Assembly (NCBI GenBank): GCA_946185495.1
Contig: CAMHJT010000009.1
Span: forward strand, 1 to 35,737
DNA: 35,737 bases
Direction: 5' to 3'
Source: an uncultured Clostridiaceae bacterium
Lineage (GTDB): Bacteria; Bacillota; Clostridia; Lachnospirales; Lachnospiraceae
Shown here: positions 1-9,050 of the stretch, one piece after another
How the letters are laid out: each line of letters begins with the position of its first letter
Numbering within the stretch: position 1 is the stretch's first letter
The notes under the pieces: generated by a model
The model's database searches: none
What the model was told of the DNA's origin: nothing
The model's input: only the letters and a program-made list of their open reading frames with translations
Position numbers and translations under genes: made by a program

Positions 1-1173
1 CGGCTGCTGCGGCATCTGTGTCACAGTCTGCTGACGATAAGTCTGCGCACTCTGCTGTACCTGCTGCTGCGCTGCCTGCTGCTGGTAAATGGAATGCGGT
101 ACCTGCTGGGGCGCCTGCTGATACATCGGCTGCTGAACCGGCGGCTGCTGAACCGGTGCCTGTTGAACCGGTGCCTGCTGTACGGGGGAAACCTGTCTTC
201 CTCCTGTGCTGCCCTTTGATACCGGGGCTTCAATACCGGTTGCAATAATGGTAATGCTCACTTCATCTCCCAGCGTATCGTTGTCAACAGTACCAAAGAT
301 AATATTAACCTCGTCCCCAGCTGTCTCTGTCAGATAATTCACAGCATCATATGCTTCAATCATTCCAATATTGCCTGCAAAATTCACAATAATATCCGTC
401 GCACCGGAAACCGTAGTCTCCAAAAGAGGAGATTCCATCGCCTGCTTGATCGCATCTACTGCCTTATCTTCACCGCTTCCCCGTCCGATTCCAATATGCG
501 CAATTCCCTTATCCCTCATGACAGACTGGATATCGGCAAAGTCCAAATTAATGATACCGGGTCGCTGAATCAGATCCGTTACGCCCTGAACACCCTGCTG
601 CAGCACCTCGTCCGCCTTCTTAAGCGCATCCGGAATCGTAGTCCGCTTATCACAGAGCTGTAACAGCTTGTCATTGGGTACAACGATCAATGTATCTACA
701 TTCTGCTTGAGACGTTCAATCCCGGCGAGAGCATGATTCATACGAGGCCTTCCTTCCATGGAAAACGGCTTAGTCACAACACCCACCGTCAGAATGCCGA
801 GATTTCTTGAAATCTCAGCAACCACCGGAGCAGCACCGGTACCGGTACCGCCGCCCATGCCACAGGTTACAAAAACCATATCCGCATCTTTTACAAGCTC
901 TGTAATCTCTTCACGATTTTCCTCCACAGCCGCCTCGCCGATCTCCGGCTTCGCGCCAGCGCCAAGTCCCTTAGTCAGCTTCTCTCCGATCTGAATCTTC
1001 GTGGGCGCCTTAGATGTGGCAAGTACCTGCTTGTCCGTATTGATCGCAATCAGATCAACGCCACTGATATTCTCATCAATCATTCTATTCACTGCATTGT
1101 TGCCGGCGCCGCCAACTCCGATCACCAGAATCTTAGCAGGGCCTTTTTCTTCGAAAGTCTTTATTTCAAGCAA
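1..1173 (-). CDS. ftsZ: Cell division protein FtsZ, 3' end cut by window edge
   Basis: Tubulin-like GTPase that polymerises into the cytokinetic Z ring at the inner face of the membrane. 391 codons are visible. The start is TTG at 1171-1173, preceded by GGAGGA at 1181-1186 with a 7-nt spacer; the reading opens L-L-E-I-K-T-F. Nucleotide-binding loop GVGGAGNN is near residues 19-26, the tubulin signature GGGTGTG at 107-113, and the synergy (T7) loop NLDFADI is in the later half. From about residue 325 the protein becomes a Gln/Pro-rich linker with PVQQA-like repeats; the conserved C-terminal peptide that binds FtsA/SepF lies beyond the edge. It is the last gene of the dcw cluster, 112 bp after ftsQ, with its own candidate promoter. 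Identification is certain. Confidence 0.97.
   Translation of the reverse strand, partial: MLEIKTFEEKGPAKILVIGVGGAGNNAVNRMIDENISGVDLIAINTDKQVLATSKAPTKIQIGEKLTKGLGAGAKPEIGEAAVEENREEITELVKDADMVFVTCGMGGGTGTGAAPVVAEISRNLGILTVGVVTKPFSMEGRPRMNHALAGIERLKQNVDTLIVVPNDKLLQLCDKRTTIPDALKKADEVLQQGVQGVTDLIQRPGIINLDFADIQSVMRDKGIAHIGIGRGSGEDKAVDAIKQAMESPLLETTVSGATDIIVNFAGNIGMIEAYDAVNYLTETAGDEVNIIFGTVDNDTLGDEVSITIIATGIEAPVSKGSTGGRQVSPVQQAPVQQAPVQQPPVQQPMYQQAPQQVPHSIYQQQAAQQQVQQSAQTYRQQTVTQMPQQP
127..183 (-). repeat. 15-bp tandem repeat in the FtsZ linker
   Basis: Nearly four units of a 15-bp in-frame repeat encode PVQQ(A/P)-type pentapeptides in the disordered FtsZ C-terminal linker. Units differ by a few bases (GGTGCC versus GGCGGC). 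FtsZ linkers are known to vary greatly in length and sequence; a repeat like this can change linker length by slippage without breaking the frame. Confidence 0.75.
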
Positions 1174-1216
1174 GGTAGTATCCTCCTTTTATATTATCTG
1201 TAAAACACACAACTCT

Positions 1217-1245
1217 ATAATACTGTTTTTTTGAAAAATAATCAA
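1217..1245 (-). promoter_or_regulatory. Candidate sigma-A promoter for ftsZ
   Basis: On the minus strand, -35 TTGATT (1240-1245), 17-bp spacer, -10 TATTAT (1217-1222). It lies between ftsQ and ftsZ, about 45 bp upstream of the TTG start. A dedicated ftsZ promoter inside or at the end of dcw is common in bacteria. Support is sequence match only. Confidence 0.55.
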
Positions 1246-1257
1246 CCCCATATTTGT

Positions 1258-1300
1258 ATTTCTTTCCCCTCTATTTCTTTCCCCTCTATTTCTTTTCCTT
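1258..1300 (-). repeat. 15-bp tandem repeat straddling the ftsQ stop codon
   Basis: Two exact 15-bp units (1258-1272 and 1273-1287) and a partial third. On the minus strand the unit reads AGAGGGGAAAGAAAT. The TAG stop of ftsQ falls in the repeat, so the duplication repeats the final Lys-Lys-stop of the gene in the untranslated spacer. Confidence 0.8.
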
Positions 1301-2032
1301 AAATGATGCCTTTCCCGATGTTGCCTTGAAATCCCTCATATTCAGGGTTCCGGTCTTCCCCTCCAATCCTTCCAGAATTTGGTTCAGGTCGATGAGCTGC
1401 TCCTCCATATTGCTGCCATCCCCCAGCTCGACCTTGACAGATCCATGCTCAAGTTCAATCTCATTCTTTGAGGTAAACCTGATGGAATCGATCTGTAATT
1501 GATACTTGCTGATCAGCTGCGTCAGCTTTAAGATCAGCCTGAATCGTTTTTTATCCTCAACGGGCAGTTTTTCATGCAGCTCCATTTTGCTGAAGCTCAT
1601 GCCCGTCACACACGGCGCGTCAGTAAATTTTTCCCGGGATATCTCCAGCACAAAACCATCCTGGTCAAAATATACGTATTCATTCATGTACTGCACACAG
1701 CCCGCCATGGCTTTTTCATATACTGTCACGCGTATCTCATGCGCGCTGACATATTCAATATCCAGCTTTGCGATAAACGGAATATTCTCTTCATGCCGCA
1801 GGCGGTTCCGAAGCATCAAAAGTATGGAATTATCGATATATCCATTGGAATGCACAAATTTCCGGATATCCTCTTCCGAGTAATACTTATTGCCCTCGAC
1901 ATCTATACGTTCTATGTGAAAGCTGGTCATCAGCACCACCAGCAGGATCACCAGGATCACTGCCACAAGGCCAGCCACCAGTTTTTTTCTTCTGGGCCTA
2001 AATTGAATTACATTATCCTGTCGCTCTCTCAT
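1286..2032 (-). CDS. ftsQ: Cell division protein FtsQ/DivIB
   Basis: Bitopic divisome protein that, with FtsL and DivIC, forms the complex regulating septal peptidoglycan synthesis. 248 residues: basic cytoplasmic tail (1-17, ending RPRRKK), one membrane segment (about 18-38), then an extracytoplasmic POTRA domain beginning near HIERIDVEGNKYYSEEDI and a FtsQ beta-domain ending in a Lys-rich tail. Its ATG overlaps the murA stop by four bases (ATGA at 2029-2032), implying translational coupling. It sits just before ftsZ, the conserved place for ftsQ/divIB. Family assignment is secure; which name applies (FtsQ or DivIB) is a matter of convention. Confidence 0.93.
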   Translation of the reverse strand: MRERQDNVIQFRPRRKKLVAGLVAVILVILLVVLMTSFHIERIDVEGNKYYSEEDIRKFVHSNGYIDNSILLMLRNRLRHEENIPFIAKLDIEYVSAHEIRVTVYEKAMAGCVQYMNEYVYFDQDGFVLEISREKFTDAPCVTGMSFSKMELHEKLPVEDKKRFRLILKLTQLISKYQLQIDSIRFTSKNEIELEHGSVKVELGDGSNMEEQLIDLNQILEGLEGKTGTLNMRDFKATSGKASFKEKK

Positions 2033-3294
2033 GACTCATCCGTCTCCTCATACATGATCACGGCGCCTGCAGCCTGCAGATCCCTGACAATATCCTCATA
2101 ACCCCTCTCAATGTATCCAATATCCGAAATCAACGTGCTGCCCTCCGCCAGCAGGCCCGCTGTCACAAGCCCCGCTCCCTGCCTGAGATCCGTCGCCCTT
2201 ACCCGGCAGCCCGTAAGCTTAATGCCGCCCGGTATTCCTGCTGTCTGGCCGCTCACCCTGATACCGGCGCCCATCCGGTTGAGTTCCTGCACAATGCCAA
2301 GACGGTTTTCAAAAATCGTCTCCCTCACCCGGCTCGCTCCATCTGCTGTAAGAAGCACCGGGATCAGTACCGGAAGCAAATCTGTAGGAAAAGCCGGGTG
2401 AATGCCGGACTCAAAACAGCCGGCCCTGGCCTGCCCCGATGAGATTGCCAAAATGCCGTCCTGCTGCTTCTTTACTGATATTCCCAGCCGGGAAGCGGTC
2501 TGAATCGTATTCTCCATATAGGACATTTCCCCAATCCCTGTCAGCTTGAGCTTACCGGGTAGTCCTGCCGCAGTCAAAAGATATGTGCCTGCTACAATCC
2601 TGTCATATACATTGCTGTAATCAGACGGCGTCAATTCTCCGGTACCCTTAATAACCAGCACATCTGTCCCGATTCCTTCAATCAGCGCGCCCATAGAGAC
2701 AAGGTACCTGCAAAGCTCCACAATCTCCGGTTCCACCGCCGCGCCCCGCAGCACCGTCCTGCCCTTGGCTCCCGCAGCGGCAAGCAGCATGTTTTCCGTT
2801 GCGCCAACGCTTGGAAATCTCAGGTGGTACTCACAGCCCTGTAAATAAAAGCTTCTGCAGACCAGCATATCCTGACGCAGGCTGACATCCACATGCATCC
2901 GGAGAAATCCCTCCAGATGCAGGTCAATCGGACGAAGCCCGATGGCACAGCCCCCCGGCATTCCAAGCTCCGCCCTCTGCCATCTGGCCAGCATAGCGCC
3001 CAACAGCAAAATAGATGACCTGAGCTTGCCGGTAAGGGAATAAGGAAGCGGAGCATTCTCCGCCTGCCTGGTATCCACCGTCAACACATTTCCGGACATC
3101 TTCGTCTTTACATGAAGGTGCCGGAGAAGCTCACACATCACATGCACATCCTCAATATCCGGACAATTCGTAATCACTGACACACCGGACGCCAGAAGGG
3201 TTGCCGCCATGACAGGTAATACCGTATTCTTGGAGCCCTGGACCCTGATCTCGCCGTTCAGCGCAGAGGTTTCTTTCACACAGATCTTTCTCAA
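2029..3294 (-). CDS. murA: UDP-N-acetylglucosamine 1-carboxyvinyltransferase (MurA paralogue)
   Basis: Transfers enolpyruvate from PEP to UDP-GlcNAc, the first committed step of peptidoglycan precursor synthesis in the cytoplasm; target of fosfomycin. 421 residues, family-typical length. Catalytic residues fit E. coli numbering closely: Lys22 in GSKNTVLP, Cys116 in MPGGCAIGLRPIDLHLEG (the fosfomycin-alkylated Cys), Asp305 in FPTDLLPV. The Cys suggests fosfomycin sensitivity of the enzyme itself. The start codon is TTG (3292-3294) with only a weak upstream ribosome site; no better in-frame start was found nearby. It lies between ftsW and ftsQ, where B. subtilis has murG-murB. Many Firmicutes carry two MurA proteins; which of the two this is cannot be told here. 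Confidence 0.93.
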   Translation of the reverse strand: MRKICVKETSALNGEIRVQGSKNTVLPVMAATLLASGVSVITNCPDIEDVHVMCELLRHLHVKTKMSGNVLTVDTRQAENAPLPYSLTGKLRSSILLLGAMLARWQRAELGMPGGCAIGLRPIDLHLEGFLRMHVDVSLRQDMLVCRSFYLQGCEYHLRFPSVGATENMLLAAAGAKGRTVLRGAAVEPEIVELCRYLVSMGALIEGIGTDVLVIKGTGELTPSDYSNVYDRIVAGTYLLTAAGLPGKLKLTGIGEMSYMENTIQTASRLGISVKKQQDGILAISSGQARAGCFESGIHPAFPTDLLPVLIPVLLTADGASRVRETIFENRLGIVQELNRMGAGIRVSGQTAGIPGGIKLTGCRVRATDLRQGAGLVTAGLLAEGSTLISDIGYIERGYEDIVRDLQAAGAVIMYEETDES

Positions 3295-3376
3295 GGAATC
3301 ACATCCAATCCCCGCCTTATATGATATCCTATGCGGGATGGAGTAATTATGTGCATAACAATATGATCTTTAACGA

Positions 3377-4528
3377 TCAGTATTCCTTGGGAAGCTTCAA
3401 TTGCCTTGCAACAGACAGTACCAGACCCATCTCGCTAAGCAGCATAAACAAGGCAGTGCCTCCATAGCTGATGAACGGAAGCGGCACGCCGGTTGGCGGT
3501 AAAGTATTGGTCACCACTCCTATATTTACAAAAACCTGTACGGCAATATGCGTAATTACTCCCACTACGATCAACGCTCCGAAAAGATCAGGCGCGCTCA
3601 GCGCGATCATGGCACAACGCCAGATCAGCAGAAGGAAAATGCAGATCACGCAAACCGCTCCGAATAATCCAAGCTCCTCACAGATCACAGAAAAGATATA
3701 ATCATTATGGGACTCCGGAATAAATCCCAGCTTCTGAATGCTCTGTCCCAGGCCTTTGCCGAAAATGCCTCCGGAACCGATCGCATATAGCGCCTGCAGC
3801 GTCTGATATCCCTTTTCATAGTTTTCGGGATGCCGCCAGACATAGAGGCGTTCCAGTCTGTAAGAGGCAGCCGCAAGAAAGATTGCCATTACCGCAATCA
3901 TAACAATCGCCAGAATGATAAATTCCTTAATTCTCGGACTGGTCACAAAAATGATCATCATTACAATCGCGGAACAGATGATCGCGGTACTCAGATTTTC
4001 CTTTGCGATCAATGCGATACAGACCATCGGAAAAGCCGCCACCCTTGCCATTGTCTTCCAGTTGTTCAACTTTATAGCTTTAATCGTTGCTAAATGGGCG
4101 GTATACAGGATAATAACAATTTTTGCCACCTCGGATGGCTGAAATTGAAACGATCCCACACCCAGCCATCTGGTCGCGCCATGCGAAGCCACGCCAGCAA
4201 GCAATACAGCCACAAGCAATATAAAAGTTCCGATCATAATTATCTTTGAAGCTTTTTTCCAGATATGATAATCCAGCTCAGACAGGAAAAGCATAACCAT
4301 AATTCCCGCAACAGCAAAGAACCCCTGCCGTTTCAGATAATAAGCCGGATCATGCTTCCTCAATTCTCCGGTATATGCGCTTGTGCTGAATACGATCACA
4401 AGGCCAAAGGCCACCAGGAACAAAACCAGAAAAAGCAGCGCGTAATCAAAAAAGTCCGTCTGTTTTTCTTCATTCCATCTCCAAAATAGCTTCTTCAATA
4501 ACTTTGATTTCGCCCTTCTTTTTTTCAC
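3377..4528 (-). CDS. ftsW: SEDS peptidoglycan glycosyltransferase FtsW/SpoVE
   Basis: Polytopic SEDS glycan polymerase that uses lipid II at the septum together with a class B PBP. 383 residues with about ten membrane segments. SEDS landmarks: TRWLGVGSFQFQPSE (about 119-133) and ESHNDYIFSVICEELG (about 272-287) with the catalytic Asp near 276, and the late LPFISYGGTALF stretch. Start is GTG (4526-4528), with GGGAGAG at the end of murD 9 nt upstream; only six bases separate it from the murD stop. Position after murD matches spoVE/ftsW in Firmicutes dcw clusters. Whether it serves vegetative division, sporulation or both cannot be read from sequence. Confidence 0.94.
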   Translation of the reverse strand: MKKRRAKSKLLKKLFWRWNEEKQTDFFDYALLFLVLFLVAFGLVIVFSTSAYTGELRKHDPAYYLKRQGFFAVAGIMVMLFLSELDYHIWKKASKIIMIGTFILLVAVLLAGVASHGATRWLGVGSFQFQPSEVAKIVIILYTAHLATIKAIKLNNWKTMARVAAFPMVCIALIAKENLSTAIICSAIVMMIIFVTSPRIKEFIILAIVMIAVMAIFLAAASYRLERLYVWRHPENYEKGYQTLQALYAIGSGGIFGKGLGQSIQKLGFIPESHNDYIFSVICEELGLFGAVCVICIFLLLIWRCAMIALSAPDLFGALIVVGVITHIAVQVFVNIGVVTNTLPPTGVPLPFISYGGTALFMLLSEMGLVLSVARQLKLPKEY

Positions 4529-4534
4529 GCGAAT

Positions 4535-5899
4535 CTACTCTCCCAACTCATTCACATATTGCTTAAACAGATCTCCCCGCTGTTCATAATTGTCAAACAT
4601 GCCCCAGCTCGCGCACGCCGGCGAGAGCAGAACCGTGTCACCCGGATCAGCAAAATCCGCGCACATTCCAACAGCCTCTTTCAGATCCTTCGCAAACACA
4701 TAGTCTGTAAAGCCATATTTTTTTGCTGTCTCAGCAATAATTTCAGCTGTCTGCCCGATCAGCACCAGCTTTTTCACTCTTCCGTCAAAGGATTTGATCC
4801 ACTCGTCAAAGGGCACGCCCTTATCATAACCCCCGCCGATCAGGACAATCTTCCTGCTCATGGCCTCAACCGCCTTGATCGCAGCATCCGGATTCGTACC
4901 TTTGGAGTCGTTGTAATATGTTACCCCGCCTACCTCCCTGACAAACTCAATCCTGTGTGCCACGCCCTTAAAGGTCTTCAGCGTATCACGGATCACCTCC
5001 ATAGGAATACCCATGTAGTACGCTATGCCGATGCCGGCCATATAGTTTTCCACATTGTGTCCGCCGGGAAGAATCAGCTCCTGACAGGAAATCACTGTTT
5101 TTTTCGTGCCATCCTCCAGCAGAACAATATCCTCTCCCTCCAGGCAGATTCCCTCCTTCAGGCTGTGCAGCCTGCTGAAATATACTACTTTGGCGCTAAC
5201 ACGCGGATCCTTTGCCATTTTCCGCGTGATCGGATCATCATAATTCAGGATCAGGACATCACTCTCCGTCTGATTCCTGCAAATATCCAGCTTGATCGAC
5301 GCGTAATTCGTCATTGTCTCATGGCGATCCAAATGATCCGGCGTGAGATTGAGCACTGCACTGACATGCGGATGAAACTGGTCAATTGTCTCCAGCTGGA
5401 AGGAGGACACCTCCGCCACTGTATAGGAATCCTCATTCATGGAAAGCGCGACCTCTGTATAGGGAATGCCGATATTTCCAACTGTGAAGCTATTTTCTGT
5501 ATAGTTCTGAAAAATCTCGCCCACAAGTGCCGTCGTGGTTGTCTTCCCATTGGTTCCTGTTATGGCAGCGAGATGACCGCCCGAAACCCTGTACGCAAGC
5601 TCTATCTCACTCCAGATCGGAATGTTCTGGTTCCTCACTGCCTGTGCCACCGGCGAGTCCACCGGAACGCCGGGACTGATCACAGCCAGCTCCACGCCGG
5701 ATAAGATAGCCTCATTTACCTCTCCCAGCACCACGCTGATGCCTTCCCTGTCCTCAAACTGCGAAAGCAGCTTATCAACATCCAATGACGCCCTGTCATC
5801 ATACAGGACTATCTCCGCGCCCTTTTTCAGCAGGACCTTTCCCGCATTCACGCCGCTCTTCCCTGTACCGATCACCAGTACCTTCTTATGAAACTCCAT
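4535..5899 (-). CDS. murD: UDP-N-acetylmuramoyl-L-alanine--D-glutamate ligase MurD
   Basis: Cytoplasmic ATP-dependent Mur ligase that adds D-Glu to UDP-MurNAc-L-Ala. 454 residues in the usual three-domain order: N-terminal Rossmann-like UDP-binding domain (VLVIGTGKSG), central ATPase with GTNGKTTT at 115-122 and NLTPDHLDRH, and C-terminal domain with YYNDSKGTNPDAA, LIGGGYDKG and the LSPACASWGMFDNYEQRG stretch typical of MurD. ATG start with AGGAGG 5-6 nt upstream. Flanked by mraY (90-bp gap, no gene seen in it) and ftsW. Secure. Confidence 0.97.
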   Translation of the reverse strand: MEFHKKVLVIGTGKSGVNAGKVLLKKGAEIVLYDDRASLDVDKLLSQFEDREGISVVLGEVNEAILSGVELAVISPGVPVDSPVAQAVRNQNIPIWSEIELAYRVSGGHLAAITGTNGKTTTTALVGEIFQNYTENSFTVGNIGIPYTEVALSMNEDSYTVAEVSSFQLETIDQFHPHVSAVLNLTPDHLDRHETMTNYASIKLDICRNQTESDVLILNYDDPITRKMAKDPRVSAKVVYFSRLHSLKEGICLEGEDIVLLEDGTKKTVISCQELILPGGHNVENYMAGIGIAYYMGIPMEVIRDTLKTFKGVAHRIEFVREVGGVTYYNDSKGTNPDAAIKAVEAMSRKIVLIGGGYDKGVPFDEWIKSFDGRVKKLVLIGQTAEIIAETAKKYGFTDYVFAKDLKEAVGMCADFADPGDTVLLSPACASWGMFDNYEQRGDLFKQYVNELGE

Positions 5900-5989
5900 A
5901 ACATCCTCCTCTATTCGCCACAGCTTATCTCAGGCCGGCAAAGACGTCACTCTGTCCGCCTTTTACCTTTCTTCAGTTCAACTTCCTCA

Positions 5990-6949
5990 TCACAGCGCAA
6001 CCAGGCCGATCAGGCACAGGATTGTCGTCACAATGGAAAAAATCGCGACCACCTTCGTCTCAGGCCATCCTGAAAGCTCAAAATGGTGATGGATCGGGGC
6101 CATCTTAAATACACGCTTGCCGGTCTTTTTAAAATAAAGCACCTGAATGATCACTGACAATACCTCCATAAAATAGATAAAGCCCACGATCACGATAAAG
6201 ATCGGCATTTTCAGCATAAACGCCGAGGCGGCGATCAGTCCGCCAAGCGCCAGCGAACCTGTATCTCCCATAAACACCTTGGCCGGATACACATTATATA
6301 CCAGAAAGCCCAAAAGCGCTCCCACCCCAGCACAGGTGACCGGCTCAATACCGGACTCTGTTCCAATGGCCACCACGGTAAAGAACGTTCCCGTCAACAC
6401 TGTAATGGAAGAAAGCAGACCATCCAGGCCGTCCGTAAAATTCGTTCCATTCACCGTTCCGATCACAGCAAAAAACAAAAACGGATAAAACCAAAATCCA
6501 AGATCCCACTCATATCCATTTGAAAAGGGAAGGATCACTGACGTCCCGACTTCCGTATAATTTGCCAGATAGTACGCGAACACTGCCGTTACGACAAACT
6601 GGCCAAGCATTTTCTGCCACGCGCGAAGCCCCATGGAGCGTTTCATCACAACCTTGATATAATCATCCAAAAATCCAACCAGTCCGAAACCCAGCGTCAC
6701 AAACAGTACCGGAAGGATTCCTGGATTGCTGCCGATATAGAACAGGCAGGTCAGCACAATACTGCACAGAATGATCAGCCCTCCCATCGTAGGCGTCCCG
6801 GATTTCTTCAGGTGAGACTTCGGTCCCTCATCCCGTACATACTGCCCAAACTTCAGCTTTTTCAGAAATGGAATCAGAATCGGACACAGCACGACGCTGA
6901 TCGCAAACGAAATTATAACCGGCAACAATACCTTAAAATCAAATTCCAT
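5990..6949 (-). CDS. mraY: Phospho-N-acetylmuramoyl-pentapeptide-transferase MraY
   Basis: Integral membrane enzyme that makes lipid I from UDP-MurNAc-pentapeptide and undecaprenyl phosphate. 319 residues, about ten membrane segments. Active-site landmarks in order: SGTPTMGGL (50-58), Asp95-Asp96 in GFLDDYIKV, NGTNFTDGLDGL (167-178), FMGDTGSLALGG (226-237) and the HHH motif in APIHHHFE (284-291). ATG start with a moderate GGGTG ribosome site. A good promoter lies about 125 bp upstream (7075-7103), so mraY to ftsQ may be expressed apart from the upstream PBP genes. Secure. Confidence 0.97.
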   Translation of the reverse strand: MEFDFKVLLPVIISFAISVVLCPILIPFLKKLKFGQYVRDEGPKSHLKKSGTPTMGGLIILCSIVLTCLFYIGSNPGILPVLFVTLGFGLVGFLDDYIKVVMKRSMGLRAWQKMLGQFVVTAVFAYYLANYTEVGTSVILPFSNGYEWDLGFWFYPFLFFAVIGTVNGTNFTDGLDGLLSSITVLTGTFFTVVAIGTESGIEPVTCAGVGALLGFLVYNVYPAKVFMGDTGSLALGGLIAASAFMLKMPIFIVIVGFIYFMEVLSVIIQVLYFKKTGKRVFKMAPIHHHFELSGWPETKVVAIFSIVTTILCLIGLVAL

Positions 6950-7074
6950 GACACACCCTACCCTTTTGTATTATTTTTTATCCGACAGCCATTCTGCCGC
7001 ACCTGTTCCTTCTATTATAATGGTACCGCAATAAAACTCTCTCCGGCATCTTTATATGCAGGAACTCGTCTGAT

Positions 7075-7103
7075 AGTATAATGCTTTTTTCAAAATATAT
7101 CAA
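7075..7103 (-). promoter_or_regulatory. Candidate sigma-A promoter upstream of mraY
   Basis: Minus strand: -35 TTGATA (7098-7103), spacer exactly 17 bp, -10 TATACT (7075-7080). Both hexamers are one base from consensus. It lies in the 271-bp spacer between the SpoVD-like PBP and mraY, about 125 bp before the mraY ATG. No clear intrinsic terminator was seen upstream of it, so it probably adds to read-through. Confidence 0.65.
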
Positions 7104-7220
7104 CAGGAAATTAAAAATATGCTCCGGAAGCCTGTGTGTCGGCCAAGGGATGCATATTACACAACAGCAGAGCCGTTTCCCTTTTGGCTGTTAAGCAACG
7201 GATTAATGAGCTTTTAATTA

Positions 7221-9029
7221 TTATTCAACAGAATCCTCAAAGAACACAGCGGATGTTTTCTTCAGATCCTCCTCCGAATATTCCGCCTCCAGCCCCAGAT
7301 ACGGAAGCACATTGGAAAAAATTTCCGCCATCACCGGAGCTGCTATGGTTCCCCCATAATAGACGCCCGTAGGTTCATCGATCAGGATCAGTCCGATCAC
7401 GGTGGGATGATCTGCAGGCGCAAATCCCATAAACGAAGAAATATATTTCTTGTTGCCTCTTGGAAGCTTCTCAGAGGTTGCAGTCTTGCCTCCAACCCTG
7501 TAGCCCGGAACCTGACCCTTGCTGCCGGATCCCTCCGCCACAACCGCCTCCAGCAGTTCCCGCATTACATCCGACGTATGCTCTTCAATCGCATGCTCCT
7601 TCACCGGAAAAGAATAGGTGTGAAGCTTCCTTCCCTTTTCGTCTGTCACGCACATCGCAAAATGCGGTGTCACCAGATTTCCTCCGTTTACTATGGCGCT
7701 GGCAGCCCTCAAGAGCTGCATCGGCGTAATCTGGATGGACTGGCCAAAACTCATAGTAGCCAGCTCTACAGCCTTTACCTTTTCAAGCTTATGCATAATG
7801 GATGAAGCTTCACCCGGCAGGTCAACTCCCGTGCGTTCAAACAATCCCAGTTTTCTGTAATTCTGATACATCCTCTCCGGACCAACTCGCGCCCCCACAT
7901 CCATGAATACCGGATTGCAGGAGTTCATAATCCCCTCCCGGAAGGTTTCCGTCCCATGGCCGCTGACCTTGTGACACCGGATCTTGCGATCCTCCACAAT
8001 ACGAAAACCTGGACACGAGAATGTGTCATTCACACTGACAACGCCCTCCTCAAGCGCTGCGGTCGCTGTTACTGTCTTAAAAGTGGATCCCGGCTCATAG
8101 CTGTCGCTGATACAGAAGTTCCTCCACATAGCGTTCAGCGCGTCCTTTTTTTTCTGTTCCGTCAGAGAACCGTTATCAGGCTCCCCGGACTTATCTCTAT
8201 ACAAATCCTCCGCGCGCACAAGGCGGTACGGCTGGTTGAGGTCATATTCCGGCACATTCACCATGGCATATATTTCTCCGTTTTGCGGATTCATCAGCAC
8301 AACGGATACCCGCTTGGCCTGCTTGGATTTTAACACATTAATCGCGGCCTGCTCCGCATATTTCTGAATATTGACATCGATCGAAATCTTCAGGTTATGG
8401 CCTGAAACCGGCTCTACCCGGTTTTCGGCCTCATTTTCCAGTTCCCTTCCATACGCGTCAGTCATGGTCAGTATGCTTCCCGGCGTACCCTGAAGCACAG
8501 CGTCATAATATACTTCCAAACCGACAATTCCCTGATTGTCAGAACCGGTAAAACCGATCACCTTGCTTGCAAGCGAATCATAAGGATAGTACCTCTTGTA
8601 ATCCTCATCTATCATCACGCCTTCGAGATTCATCTCCCGCAATCGATCAGCTGTTTCCTTTTCTACATTGCTTTTGATTTTTTCCCGGATGGTGTTGGCT
8701 TCCACCTTTTTCCTGACAGCCTGCTCCTCCATCTGCAGTACGCTGCAGAGCGCCCGGATCACTGCTTCCTCATCCGTAATCTGTGAATGGATCACAGAAA
8801 CCGAACAGACTGCCTTGTTGCCCGCCAGCTCCACCCCGTTCCTGTCATACAGGATCCCTCTCTTCGCCTTGATGCTCCGCTCCCTCTCATGAAGCGCTTC
8901 TGCCTTTTGCAGATAGTATTCCGACTTCGCGATCATCAGATACGCGAGCCGTACAACCAACAGGCTCATCACCAAGAGAATCGATATCGTCAGGAAAAAG
9001 ATTTTCTTTCTGGTATAGGTCTTCGACAT
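7221..9029 (-). CDS. Class B penicillin-binding protein, SpoVD-like, with KTA in place of KTG
   Basis: Membrane-anchored D,D-transpeptidase that crosslinks peptidoglycan, probably working with FtsW/SpoVE. 602 residues: cytoplasmic start, one membrane segment (about 11-33), dimerisation/pedestal domain starting RGILYDRNG (58-66), transpeptidase domain. Catalytic motifs: STFK at 315-318, SCN at 370-372, and KTA at 515-517 where nearly all relatives have KTG. The protein ends (about YSEEDLKKTSAVFFEDSVE) just where many SpoVD homologues begin a PASTA domain; two in-frame stops follow, and no PASTA was found. Being second after ftsL matches B. subtilis spoVD. The gene symbol is left empty because a sporulation role is only inferred. 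Confidence 0.88.
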   Translation of the reverse strand: MSKTYTRKKIFFLTISILLVMSLLVVRLAYLMIAKSEYYLQKAEALHERERSIKAKRGILYDRNGVELAGNKAVCSVSVIHSQITDEEAVIRALCSVLQMEEQAVRKKVEANTIREKIKSNVEKETADRLREMNLEGVMIDEDYKRYYPYDSLASKVIGFTGSDNQGIVGLEVYYDAVLQGTPGSILTMTDAYGRELENEAENRVEPVSGHNLKISIDVNIQKYAEQAAINVLKSKQAKRVSVVLMNPQNGEIYAMVNVPEYDLNQPYRLVRAEDLYRDKSGEPDNGSLTEQKKKDALNAMWRNFCISDSYEPGSTFKTVTATAALEEGVVSVNDTFSCPGFRIVEDRKIRCHKVSGHGTETFREGIMNSCNPVFMDVGARVGPERMYQNYRKLGLFERTGVDLPGEASSIMHKLEKVKAVELATMSFGQSIQITPMQLLRAASAIVNGGNLVTPHFAMCVTDEKGRKLHTYSFPVKEHAIEEHTSDVMRELLEAVVAEGSGSKGQVPGYRVGGKTATSEKLPRGNKKYISSFMGFAPADHPTVIGLILIDEPTGVYYGGTIAAPVMAEIFSNVLPYLGLEAEYSEEDLKKTSAVFFEDSVE

Positions 9030-9050
9030 AACAGCCCCACATATTTTCTT

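Noticed and set aside
4559-5704. Plus-strand reading frame of 381 codons
   Set aside because: Antisense to murD, which has all its motifs; the opposite frame shows no domain.
7104-7220. Intrinsic terminator after the SpoVD-like PBP gene
   Set aside because: Weak stems (AACAGC/GCTGTT) without a following T-run on the minus strand; not convincing.
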